From the NCBI GenBank assembly GCA_963830385.1, contig CAWHMD010000005.1:1550001-1614000 (forward strand): DNA of 64,000 bases, in the 5' to 3' direction. Below are positions 16,772 to 24,706 of this stretch, in pieces. The DNA comes from Bog-532 sp963830385 (GTDB lineage: Bacteria; Actinomycetota; Actinomycetes; Streptosporangiales; Streptosporangiaceae). How positions within the stretch are numbered: the first letter of the stretch is position 1; each line of letters begins with the position of its first letter. Made by a program: the position numbers and the translations under genes. The notes under the pieces are model-generated. The model had not been told where the DNA came from and ran no database searches. It saw only the letters and a program-made list of their open reading frames with translations.

Positions 16772-18566
16772 TGCCGTCCGGCGCCGGCCACCAGCCGGGA
16801 GGCCGCTGCTGCTCCTGCGACACCGGGAGCGGGCGGGTCTGAGACTCGTAGGCGTTCTGCGGCTCCCGCGGGCCGCGGGGCTCGTGGGGGCCGTGGGGGC
16901 CGTGGGGCTCGTGGGGGCTCTGGGGCTGGAGCGGACTGTGAGGCTGGGGCTTGCGTGAGGCTTGGGGCTCATGCGGGGCTTGGGGCTCATGCGGGCTTGG
17001 GGGCACAGGGAGCGGGCGGGTCGCTTGCACCTCGTAGGAGTCCTGCACTGTTGGCTGGCCCTGGTACGGGTCGTGAAGGTCGTACGCGTGGTGTGCCTCG
17101 CGGGGGCCAGGGGGCCCCTGTGTGCGCTGGGGCAGCGGTTGTTGCTGGGAGCGAGGGGGCCCGGGCGGCGCGGGGTGCGCGCTGGGTGCAGGCGGCGCGG
17201 GCCGCGCGGGCGCCGCCGGCCATGCATGCGATGTGGGCCGGGCGCTTGATGTGGGGGATGCAGCCGGTACTGGCGGCGGGTGTCCGAAGGACGAGACGGC
17301 CACGGGGGCCGCCGCTGGGACAGAGGCGGTGGCCAGGGTGCGGCGGCGGAGCTGCTTCAGGACCGCGAGGCGGCTGACGGAGGCGCCGACCAGGACCAGG
17401 GCGGTCAGGGCGAGCAACGAGAACAGGATCAGCTGGCCGGAACCGCGAGGGGCGACCGGGTTGGCCGGGGCGGCAGACGGGCCGCCGCCGAAGTTGTCGC
17501 TGGCGGCGGTGCCGGTCTGGGCGGCCCGCTGGGTGGCCAGGCGGCCGGCGGCGGCGAGGGCGGCGGCGGCGTTCACCGTGCCGAAGCCGACTTGCTGGTC
17601 GTAGCCGCCGTCGGGCCGGAAGTGGGTGGTGGAGGTGAGCGCCTTGGCCAGCAGGTCCGGAGCCAGGCCGGGGTAGCGGGCCTTGATCAGGGCGGCGACG
17701 CCGGCCACCAGCGCGCAGGCGGGGCTGGTGCCGGTGACCAGCCAGTACTGGCCGTCACGGCCTTGGGCGGAGATGTTGACGCCGGGGGCGGCGACCTCGA
17801 CCGAGAGGTTGTCGCTGGAGAAGCCGGCCACGCTGCCGGCGCTGCTGACCGCGGCCACGCCGATCACGCCGGGATAGTCCGCCGGGAACTTGAGGGGGGC
17901 GTAGCCGTTCTTGCTGGCGGAACTGGTGTCGCCGGAGTTGCCGGAAGAGGCCACCACGGCCACGCCGTGCCCGTAGGCGTACTGCAGGGCCGAGCGGACG
18001 CTGGCGCTGGGCGCGCTGTAGCCGATCGACATGCTGATCACGTCGGCGCCGTGGTTGACGGCGTAGCGGATGCCCTCGGCCAGGGAGTTCTGGACCTCGA
18101 CCTCCTGCTCGCGCTCGTAGCGGCTGTAGCCGGGGTCGTTGCGGTCGGGGATGACGCGCACCGACAAGATCTTGGCCTTGGGGGCGACGCCGATGATGCC
18201 CTCATCGCCGTCGGGGCCGTGGCCGTGGCCGGCGATGACCGAGGCCATCCAGGTGCCGTGCTGGCCCCAGTCGGCGTTACTGGCCGAGGTGCCGACGTTG
18301 GTCAGGTCGGGGCCGGTCACCACCGAGCCGGCCAGGTCGGAGACGTGCGGCGCGACCCCGCTGTCGAGCACGGCCACGGTGACGCCCTGGCCCTCGTGGC
18401 CGCTCGCCCACGCGGACGGGACGTCCATCATGTTCAGGGCCCACATCTGGCCGTCGCGGACGGAGTCCGCGGCGGCGACCGGGGCGGCCGCGACACCGGC
18501 GCCGGCGGCGGTGCCCGCGCAGGCGGCGGCCAGGCCGAGGGCGGCGGCCAGGCGCAGTCTCAGCAT
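16764..18566 (-). CDS. Secreted, membrane-anchored S8 (mycosin-like) serine protease
   Basis: 600 residues: signal peptide (1-33), a subtilisin domain with the triad VAVLDSGV (Asp), GQHGTWMASVIAG (His) and TGTSPACALVAGVAAL (Ser), then a transmembrane helix (LILFSLLALTALVLVG, about 380-398). After it comes a 200-residue Pro/His/Gln-rich tail that should be cytoplasmic and contains irregular HEPQ/HGPH repeats. The layout resembles mycosins of type VII secretion, but no ESX genes are nearby. It overlaps the upstream membrane protein by 7 bp and ATL by 8 bp. Substrate unknown. Confidence 0.9.
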   Translation of the reverse strand: MLRLRLAAALGLAAACAGTAAGAGVAAAPVAAADSVRDGQMWALNMMDVPSAWASGHEGQGVTVAVLDSGVAPHVSDLAGSVVTGPDLTNVGTSASNADWGQHGTWMASVIAGHGHGPDGDEGIIGVAPKAKILSVRVIPDRNDPGYSRYEREQEVEVQNSLAEGIRYAVNHGADVISMSIGYSAPSASVRSALQYAYGHGVAVVASSGNSGDTSSASKNGYAPLKFPADYPGVIGVAAVSSAGSVAGFSSDNLSVEVAAPGVNISAQGRDGQYWLVTGTSPACALVAGVAALIKARYPGLAPDLLAKALTSTTHFRPDGGYDQQVGFGTVNAAAALAAAGRLATQRAAQTGTAASDNFGGGPSAAPANPVAPRGSGQLILFSLLALTALVLVGASVSRLAVLKQLRRRTLATASVPAAAPVAVSSFGHPPPVPAASPTSSARPTSHAWPAAPARPAPPAPSAHPAPPGPPRSQQQPLPQRTQGPPGPREAHHAYDLHDPYQGQPTVQDSYEVQATRPLPVPPSPHEPQAPHEPQASRKPQPHSPLQPQSPHEPHGPHGPHEPRGPREPQNAYESQTRPLPVSQEQQRPPGWWPAPDGND

Positions 18567-19378
18567 CCGGCCGTCCCGGGGCAGTGCGGCGCCGGCGGGG
18601 GGCTCCCCATCGTGCTGGCCACGGTGCCCGCCACGCCCTGGGCGGCGGCCGCCATCTCGCCCTGGGCGTAGCTGTCGTTGCTGATCGGGACCCGGGGGCG
18701 ACCATCGGCGTAGCCGGCCGCGTACATGATCACGTATGGGCCGGCCGCCTGGCTGCGGGTCAGCTGACGCTGGCCGTTGCCGAACGAGCCCGCCAGCGTG
18801 CCGGGGAACCCGGCCGCGTCCACGCCCGGCGGGGGCGAGCCCGCGGTCTTGTCGATGGCGGCCGCGGCGGCCGTCGCCTGGGCCGGGCTGCCGAGCACGG
18901 CCACGGCGACGGTGACCACGTAGGTGGCGGACTCGTCGGTGTAGGTGGCTCGCAGCAGGGCCTGGCAGCCGTGCGCGTCCAGCACCCGGGCGGCCGCCTG
19001 GTCGGTGCCGGCCGCGCAGGAGGTCTGGGGCGCGATGCCGACCCGGGCGGCCTGCAGCGGCACGGAGGTCAGATCGTCCAGGGCGGACGGGGAAAGGTCG
19101 TAGTGGATCGTGGCCGGGAAGATGTCGCCGGCCGGGAGCGTCCGCCAGCGCTTGGCGACCTCCCAGGCCACGATCTGCCGTTGCTGGGCGGCGCTGAAAT
19201 GCCGCGGCAGCAGGTTGATGGCCAGCCCGGCCAGGGAGACAACCAGCCCGATTCCCCCGAAGATGGCCGCGATCAACGCGGCGGTGGCCCCGAAACCACG
19301 CCGGAACGGGGGACGAGCTGTGCCGGAATGACGCTGCGAGCGCGGTCCGTCACGCCACGCATCCGGCTGGGTTGACAC
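18560..19378 (-). CDS. Single-pass membrane protein, unknown, partner of the S8 protease
   Basis: 272 residues. A cytoplasmic N-terminus of about 30 residues is followed by one transmembrane helix (about 31-53, ATAALIAAIFGGIGLVVSLA) and an extracellular domain of about 215 residues. Two Cys in the middle (SCAAGTD, HGCQALL) could form a disulfide; two more lie at the extreme C-terminus (HCPGTAGC). I recognise no family. It is the first gene of the operon with the protease, and its stop overlaps the protease start by 7 bp. It may be a protease partner or chaperone, which is an inference from position only. Confidence 0.75.
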   Translation of the reverse strand: MSTQPDAWRDGPRSQRHSGTARPPFRRGFGATAALIAAIFGGIGLVVSLAGLAINLLPRHFSAAQQRQIVAWEVAKRWRTLPAGDIFPATIHYDLSPSALDDLTSVPLQAARVGIAPQTSCAAGTDQAAARVLDAHGCQALLRATYTDESATYVVTVAVAVLGSPAQATAAAAAIDKTAGSPPPGVDAAGFPGTLAGSFGNGQRQLTRSQAAGPYVIMYAAGYADGRPRVPISNDSYAQGEMAAAAQGVAGTVASTMGSPPPAPHCPGTAGC

Positions 19379-19421
19379 AAGGGAAATGGTAAGGCCTGGT
19401 CTGGGCGGGCTGACGCCTGTT

Positions 19422-21254
19422 TCAGGCCGATCGTGCCTCGGTCAGGCCCCGATCGGGATCGATCCGTAGCCAGCGGGTGATCTCCAGCGAACGCAGAAAC
19501 GGCAGGTCGTGGCTGACCACGATGAGCGCGCCGCGGTAGCCCGCGAGCGCCGAGGTGAACTGCTGGACCGAGGCCAGGTCGAGGTTGTTGGTCGGCTCGT
19601 CCAGCAGCAGCAGCTGCGGGGGCGGGTCGGCCAGCAGCAGCGTGGCCAGGGTGGCGCGGAACCGTTCGCCGCCCGACAGCGTGCCCGCGAGCTGGCCGAC
19701 CCGGTCGCCGCGGAACAGGAACCGGGCCAGCCCGGACCGGATCGCGTTGACCGACGCGGCCGGGGCCGCCCGGCGGACGTTGTCGAGCACGCTGAGCGAG
19801 TCGTCGAGCAGGTCGAGGCGCTGCGGCAGGTAGCCGACGCCGGGCCGGGTTCCGGCGCCGGGGCCAGGCGCGCGGGCGGGCCCCTGGCCGGACGCTGGGC
19901 CGGGCCCCCGACCGGACGCGGGGGCGGGCCCCGGGGTGGGCGCCGCGGCGGCCATGGTGTCGGCCACCGTGCGGATGGTTATCCCGGGCAGGGCTGCCTG
20001 CCCCGCGAACGCGCGCAGCAGGGTGGTCTTACCGACTCCGTTGGGGCCGGTCAGCGCGATGCGTTCGGGGCCCCGGACGATGAGCTCGTCGAGCGATGGC
20101 GGGACGTCGGCTGGTGGGACGTTTTCCTCAACGGAATCGGCAACCGGAGCGGGACCGCGGCCGGCGGACGGCGGGTCAGCCGGAGCGGGACGGGGGCCGG
20201 GCGGCCAGGGGGCCCCGGCCAGACCACGGGCGACGAGCACGGTGCGGCCGGGCGGGACGGCCGTCCCGGGTAGCTTGACCCGGATCACCGCGTCCTCGCG
20301 AGCCGCGTCTTTGGCGTCGGACAGCTTCTCCCGGGCCTGGGACAGGCGCTGTTCCTGGGTGTCGCGGAGCTTGCCGGCCGATTCCTGGGCGCTGCGTTTC
20401 TTCGCGTTCATGACGATCCGGGGCTGGCCCCCGGCCAGCTGTTGCTGGCGCCCGTATTGCTCGCGGCGGGCCAGCTTGGCGTGGGTGTCGATCAGGTCGC
20501 GGCGCTGCTGGCGGACGTCGGCGGCGGCGCTGCGGACGGCCCGGGCGGCCGCCTCCCGCTCGATCGCCAGGACTTCCTCGTAGGCGGGGAAGTTGCCGCC
20601 GAAGATCCGCACCCCGTCCCCGGAGAGGTCGGCGATATGGCCGACCCGGGCCAGCAGCTCCCGGTCGTGGCTGACGACCAGGATCACCCCCGGCCAGGCT
20701 TCGACCGCCGCGTACAGCCGGTGCCGCGCATCCAGGTCCAGGTTGTTGGTCGGTTCGTCGAGCAGCAGCACCGCCGGGCGGCGCAGGAACAGCGCGGTCA
20801 GGTGGACCAGCACGGCCTCGCCGCCGGACAGCTGGCCGACCGGGGCGTCCAGGTTCAGGTGCCCCAGGCCCAGCCGGGACAGTTCGGCGGCGATGCGCTC
20901 CTCGATGTCCCAGTCGTCGCCGACTTCGGCGTAGTCGGCTTCGGCCATTGAGCCGGCCTCGATCGCGTGCAGGGCGCGCCGGGTCCCGGTCACGCCGAGC
21001 AGGTCAGAGACGGTGGCGCCGACATCGAGGATGAGGTTCTGGGGCAGGTAGCCGACCTCGCCCTCGGCACGGACGGCGCCGGCCCGCGGGCGCAGCTCGC
21101 CCGCGATCAGCCGGAGCAGGGTGGTCTTGCCGGACCCGTTGGTCCCGATCAGGCCGGTCGTGCCGGGCCCGACGGCCAGGTCGAGGCGGTCGAACACGAC
21201 GGTGCCGTCGGGCCAGCTGAAGGACAGGCCGGTGGTCGCGATGGACGGAGACAT
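19422..21254 (-). CDS. ABC-F family ATPase (ribosome-associated)
   Basis: 610 residues with two ATPase domains and no membrane segments. The first has GTNGSGKTT, LSGGE and LLLDEPTNNLD; the second GPNGVGKTT, LSGGE and LLLDEPTNNLD. A charged helical linker (about 245-345) matches the P-site tRNA interaction motif of ABC-F proteins. These act on stalled or antibiotic-bound ribosomes. The second domain carries a Gly/Pro/Ala insert of about 40 residues. ATG 21254 has GGAG at good spacing. Its leader contains a tiny reading frame with a good ribosome binding site, a pattern seen for inducible ABC-F resistance genes. Confidence 0.88.
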   Translation of the reverse strand: MSPSIATTGLSFSWPDGTVVFDRLDLAVGPGTTGLIGTNGSGKTTLLRLIAGELRPRAGAVRAEGEVGYLPQNLILDVGATVSDLLGVTGTRRALHAIEAGSMAEADYAEVGDDWDIEERIAAELSRLGLGHLNLDAPVGQLSGGEAVLVHLTALFLRRPAVLLLDEPTNNLDLDARHRLYAAVEAWPGVILVVSHDRELLARVGHIADLSGDGVRIFGGNFPAYEEVLAIEREAAARAVRSAAADVRQQRRDLIDTHAKLARREQYGRQQQLAGGQPRIVMNAKKRSAQESAGKLRDTQEQRLSQAREKLSDAKDAAREDAVIRVKLPGTAVPPGRTVLVARGLAGAPWPPGPRPAPADPPSAGRGPAPVADSVEENVPPADVPPSLDELIVRGPERIALTGPNGVGKTTLLRAFAGQAALPGITIRTVADTMAAAAPTPGPAPASGRGPGPASGQGPARAPGPGAGTRPGVGYLPQRLDLLDDSLSVLDNVRRAAPAASVNAIRSGLARFLFRGDRVGQLAGTLSGGERFRATLATLLLADPPPQLLLLDEPTNNLDLASVQQFTSALAGYRGALIVVSHDLPFLRSLEITRWLRIDPDRGLTEARSA

Positions 21255-21315
21255 GCTGCAACTCCACAGAGGTCGGCTGAGCGCGCGGCGGATCGCGGCG
21301 CGCGGCGGCGGAACC

Positions 21316-21327
21316 TCAGTGACGCAA
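21316..21327 (-). promoter_or_regulatory. Possible minimal upstream reading frame in the ABC-F leader
   Basis: After GAGGGAG on the minus strand comes TTG CGT CAC TGA, a three-codon frame (Met-Arg-His) about 60 bases before the ABC-F ATG, followed by a very GC-rich stretch able to fold. It might time induction by ribosome stalling. It is very short, so chance is quite possible. Confidence 0.25.
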
Positions 21328-21346
21328 CGGATCTCCCTCGGACGAC

Positions 21347-21381
21347 GGCAGGGCGTGGCCACTATAGGCACACGCCCTGCC
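21347..21381. terminator. Inverted repeat after moeZ, likely U-less terminator
   Basis: 11-bp perfect arms GGCAGGGCGTG and CACGCCCTGCC with a 13-bp loop begin 16 bp after the moeZ stop. There is no T run. On the minus strand the loop holds TATAGT, so it could instead be the -10 region of an ABC-F promoter inside an operator. Confidence 0.5.
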
Positions 21382-21396
21382 GGGGGTCGAACTGTT

Positions 21397-22575
21397 TTAG
21401 TAGGTCGGCAGGCTCGGGTCGACCTGGCTGACCCAGGCGAGCACGCCGCCGCCCACGTGCACGGCGTCGGAGAAGCCAGCGTCCTTGACCACGGCCAGCG
21501 CCTCGGCGCTGCGCGCACCGCTCTTGCAGTGCAGCACGATCCGCTTGTCCTGGGGCAGCTTCTCCAGCGCGGCGCCGGACAGGAACTCGCCCTTGGGGAT
21601 CAGCGTCGCGCCCGGGATCGAGACGATCTCGTACTCGTTCGGCTCGCGGACGTCGACGACGAAGATGTTCTCGTCGTTGTCCATCATGTTCTTGAGGTCC
21701 TTGGCGGTGATCGTCGAGCCCTGGACCGCGTCGGCGGCCTCCTCGGAGACCGCGCCGCAGAACGCTTCGTAGTCGATCAGCTCGGTGATCGTCGGGTTCT
21801 TGCCGCAGACCGGGCACTCGGGGTCCTTGCGGACCTTGACCGAGCGGTAGCTCATCTCCAGGGCGTCGTAGATCATCAGCCGCCCGACCAGCGGGTCGCC
21901 GATGCCGTCGATGACCTTGATGGCCTCGTTAACCTGGATGGAGCCGATCGAGGCGCACAGCACGCCGAGGACGCCGCCCTCGGCGCAGGAGGGCACCATG
22001 CCGGGGGGCGGCGGCTCCGGGTACAGGCAGCGGTAGCAGGGGCCGTACTCGGCCCAGAACACGCTGGCCTGGCCGTCGAACCGGTAGATCGAGCCCCACA
22101 CGTACGGCTTGTTCAGCAGCACGCAGGCGTCGTTGACCAGGTAACGGGTGGCGAAGTTGTCGGTCCCGTCCACGATCAGGTCGTAAGGACGGAAAATGTC
22201 GAGCGCGTTGTCGGAGTCCAGCCGCTCCTCGTGCAGCACGACCTCGACGTACGGGTTCATCTCAAGAATGCTGTCGCGGGCCGACTCGGCCTTGGGACGG
22301 CCGATGTCGGAGACGCCGTGGATGATCTGCCGCTGCAGGTTCGACTCGTCCACCACGTCGAAATCGACGATGCCGAGCGTGCCGACGCCGGCCGCGGCCA
22401 GGTACAGCAGCGCGGGCGAGCCGAGACCGCCGGCCCCGACCACCAGCACCTTGGCGTTCTTCAGCCGCTTCTGCCCGGTCATGCCCACGTCGGGGATGAT
22501 GAGGTGCCGCGAGTAGCGCTTCACCTCGTCCACGCTGAGCTCGTCGGCCGGCTCGACCAGGGGTGGCAACGACAC
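21397..22575 (-). CDS. moeZ: MoeZ: adenylyltransferase/sulfurtransferase (ThiF domain plus rhodanese)
   Basis: 392 residues. The N-terminal ThiF/MoeB domain has GAGGLGSPALLYL and zinc-binding cysteines (a YRCLYP motif and CPVCG). The C-terminal rhodanese domain (about 290-392) has the active-site Cys in LHCKSGARSAEAL. It adenylates small carrier proteins such as MoaD, ThiS and CysO and passes sulfur to them for molybdopterin, thiamine or cysteine synthesis. The GTG start is preceded by TGGAGAG. Its place beside the TetR-DUF3107-helicase block is conserved in actinobacteria. Confidence 0.95.
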   Translation of the reverse strand: MSLPPLVEPADELSVDEVKRYSRHLIIPDVGMTGQKRLKNAKVLVVGAGGLGSPALLYLAAAGVGTLGIVDFDVVDESNLQRQIIHGVSDIGRPKAESARDSILEMNPYVEVVLHEERLDSDNALDIFRPYDLIVDGTDNFATRYLVNDACVLLNKPYVWGSIYRFDGQASVFWAEYGPCYRCLYPEPPPPGMVPSCAEGGVLGVLCASIGSIQVNEAIKVIDGIGDPLVGRLMIYDALEMSYRSVKVRKDPECPVCGKNPTITELIDYEAFCGAVSEEAADAVQGSTITAKDLKNMMDNDENIFVVDVREPNEYEIVSIPGATLIPKGEFLSGAALEKLPQDKRIVLHCKSGARSAEALAVVKDAGFSDAVHVGGGVLAWVSQVDPSLPTY

Positions 22576-22643
22576 AGGTCTCTCCAGACGGTGCTGTTCT
22601 ATTGGGGTCGCGATCAGTGCGGCGCACCCAAGAGCACGCCGAC

Positions 22644-23678
22644 CTACATAACCGGGAGGGCCGCCGGCTCATTCCCCAGCGGGGCCGGCCGGGCGCCGAC
22701 GGCGGCGGGCTCGCGCAGATCGTAGCTCTGCTCGGGAGCGGAGACCATCCGGCGGAACTCGGCCGCCACCGCCTCCGGACGTTCCATCTGGGCCACGTGG
22801 CCGGTGCGGGGCAGCACCACCACCCGGCTGCGCGGGAACGAGCGGGCCGCCCGGCCCGCCATCCGCGGGTCGACGATCTTGTCGTGGCTGCCGTAGATGA
22901 CCAGCGCGCGGGCGCGGACCCGGGCCGCGTCCCGCCACAGCGAGTTCCGGCCCAGCCGCAGGTACTCGGCCACGATCGAGCGGGCGCAGCGGACCAGCAC
23001 CGCGTCGCCGTAGGCGAGCGTGTCGCGCCGCTCGACCTCGAGGATGTCGGCCGCGATCCGGTCCGGGTGCACGCAGGCGGGGTCGTAGTAGATGGTGCCG
23101 ATCGAGGCTTCCACCCGGGCCCGCGCGGGCATCTTCTGCACCCGGCTGAGCAGCCAGGAATTGAACTTCGGCACGCACAGGGCGGGGAACCGGGCGGTGA
23201 CCGGGCGGACCCACAGGTCGGGCATGGCCGGCGCGACCAGCGTGACCGTCTTGATCAGGTCGGGGCGGGTGGCGGCCACCCGGGTGCAGACCGCGCCGCC
23301 GAACGAGTTGCCGACCAGGTGCACCGGGCCGGCGCCGCGGTGCTCGATGAGCCAGGCCACGAGCGCGGCCTGGCCACTGACGGTGCAGCTGGCCTCGGCG
23401 GGCGGGGAGAAGCCGAAGCCGGGCAGGTCGAGGGCATCGCAGCTGAAGGCGGGCAGGCCGGGCTCACCGGCCGGCCCGCTGAGCAGGGCCATCAGGTCGG
23501 TCCAGTTGGTGGAGGATCCACCGAATCCGTGCACGCAGAGGACGGGCTCGGTGGCCCGGTTGACGGTACTGTCGCTGGCGGTACTGGTGGCTGCTTCGGT
23601 CGCCGGCGCGGTCCGGACGAACACCCTGGTCTCGCCGAGGCTGACGAACTCGCCAGGCCACACCGGATTCGGTGCCAT
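22644..23678 (-). CDS. Alpha/beta hydrolase
   Basis: 344 residues. HGFGG forms the oxyanion loop, GNSFGG holds the nucleophile Ser, GSHDKIVD the acid, and GTGHVAQ the His, so the triad is complete. It lacks a signal peptide. Its place near adnAB and moeZ corresponds to the lipase-like gene lipV in M. tuberculosis, which suggests esterase or lipase activity, but the substrate is unknown. An Ala/Thr/Ser-rich insert lies near residue 25-40. Confidence 0.88.
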   Translation of the reverse strand: MAPNPVWPGEFVSLGETRVFVRTAPATEAATSTASDSTVNRATEPVLCVHGFGGSSTNWTDLMALLSGPAGEPGLPAFSCDALDLPGFGFSPPAEASCTVSGQAALVAWLIEHRGAGPVHLVGNSFGGAVCTRVAATRPDLIKTVTLVAPAMPDLWVRPVTARFPALCVPKFNSWLLSRVQKMPARARVEASIGTIYYDPACVHPDRIAADILEVERRDTLAYGDAVLVRCARSIVAEYLRLGRNSLWRDAARVRARALVIYGSHDKIVDPRMAGRAARSFPRSRVVVLPRTGHVAQMERPEAVAAEFRRMVSAPEQSYDLREPAAVGARPAPLGNEPAALPVM

Positions 23679-23809
23679 CTACCGCCTCCCGCCAGGGTGA
23701 ACAGATCGCTGTGTGCGTTCAAGGTTAATCAACCGGGCGTTAACCCAAAACACCCAAACGAGTTGTTCTGGTCACAGGCGGGGCGCTGGGGGAGGTCCGG
23801 CGGGCGGCA

Positions 23810-24481
23810 TTACCGGCCGCGGATGAGCTGTTCGAGCTGGTCACGATAGCCGTCGTGGTGCCCGGCCGGGTCGAAGTCGCGGGTCAGCGCGGCGATGTGG
23901 CGGGTGAGCGCGGCCAGCTCGGGGTCTTCGGCTCCGACGGGCTGGCCGGCGCCCCCGGGGAGCGCGGAGTCGGTGATCTCGTCCGGGCTGAGCAGGGTCT
24001 GCAGGACCAGAGCCTGGCCGCGGGGCCACACCGCGGCCCGGGCCGCCCGCTGGCGCAGGGTGATGCCGGCCACGGCGACCTGGCCGGAGCGGGCCAGGCC
24101 CGCATGGAACAGGGTGTAGCCGTCCGTCCCGCCCTCGTCGGGGACCAGGAAGTAGCTGCGGGAGACCAGCAGCGGGTCGATCGCGCCGGGTGAGGTAAAA
24201 CACAGCACGTCGATGCGGTGGCTCGCCTCGAGCGGCAGGCTGGCCAGATCTTCGTCGGTCAGCGGGACCACGCTGCCGTCCGGGCGCTGGTACGCCTTGG
24301 CCACGTCGGCGTAGGAAACGTCCGCGCCACAGGTCGTACAGCTCCGGCGGACCGTGATCCGGCCCCCGTCGGCCGCGTGCACCTGGCGGAAGGCCAGCTC
24401 CCGCGGGCGGGTGGCCGGGCCGAGCCGAACCGGGATTTCGGCCAGGGCGAAAGCAAGCGTGCCAGCCCACATACTCTGCAT
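23810..24481 (-). CDS. ku: Ku protein (non-homologous end joining), short divergent form
   Basis: 223 residues, shorter than the usual 270-320. The start MWAGTLAFALAEIPVRLGPAT matches the Ku opening, and VSYADVAKAY, SVVPLTDEDL, ASHRIDVLCF, SRSYFLVPD and GQALVLQTLLSPDEI match the Ku core in order. It keeps a CxxC (SCTTCGAD). The Lys-rich C-terminal tail is absent. Ku dimers ring DNA ends and recruit LigD; no ligD lies in this window. The ATG at 24481 was chosen because the upstream in-frame extension has no Ku similarity. Confidence 0.85.
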   Translation of the reverse strand: MQSMWAGTLAFALAEIPVRLGPATRPRELAFRQVHAADGGRITVRRSCTTCGADVSYADVAKAYQRPDGSVVPLTDEDLASLPLEASHRIDVLCFTSPGAIDPLLVSRSYFLVPDEGGTDGYTLFHAGLARSGQVAVAGITLRQRAARAAVWPRGQALVLQTLLSPDEITDSALPGGAGQPVGAEDPELAALTRHIAALTRDFDPAGHHDGYRDQLEQLIRGR

Positions 24482-24706
24482 GGCTCGGGTAGTACCCCGC
24501 CAATTCAGCTGGTAAAAAGCGTGCGGCTGAAAGATGGATAAACCGCCTAAAACGGTCGCAAACGCGGCCGGAACCACTCAAGTCCAGGACTGTCACCAGG
24601 CACGATGACCGATCCCTGGCTTCCGGGGCGAAGCGGGGGGCCCGCCTGAGATGATGGACGACACCTGCGCAGCCTGGAGCGCGGTTCCGGGCGGGGGGAT
24701 GGGAAG

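Noticed and set aside
17280..18671. 463-residue plus-strand frame over the subtilase
   Set aside because: Gly/Ala/Val/Asp-rich with no domain; antisense shadow of a clear protease gene.
16764..19378. Type VII secretion locus
   Set aside because: The protease is mycosin-like, but no EccB, EccC, EccD, EccE or WXG100 genes are present around it.
24482..24577. N-terminal extension of Ku to an upstream ATG
   Set aside because: The added 32 residues show no Ku similarity and the Ku start motif begins at 24481.
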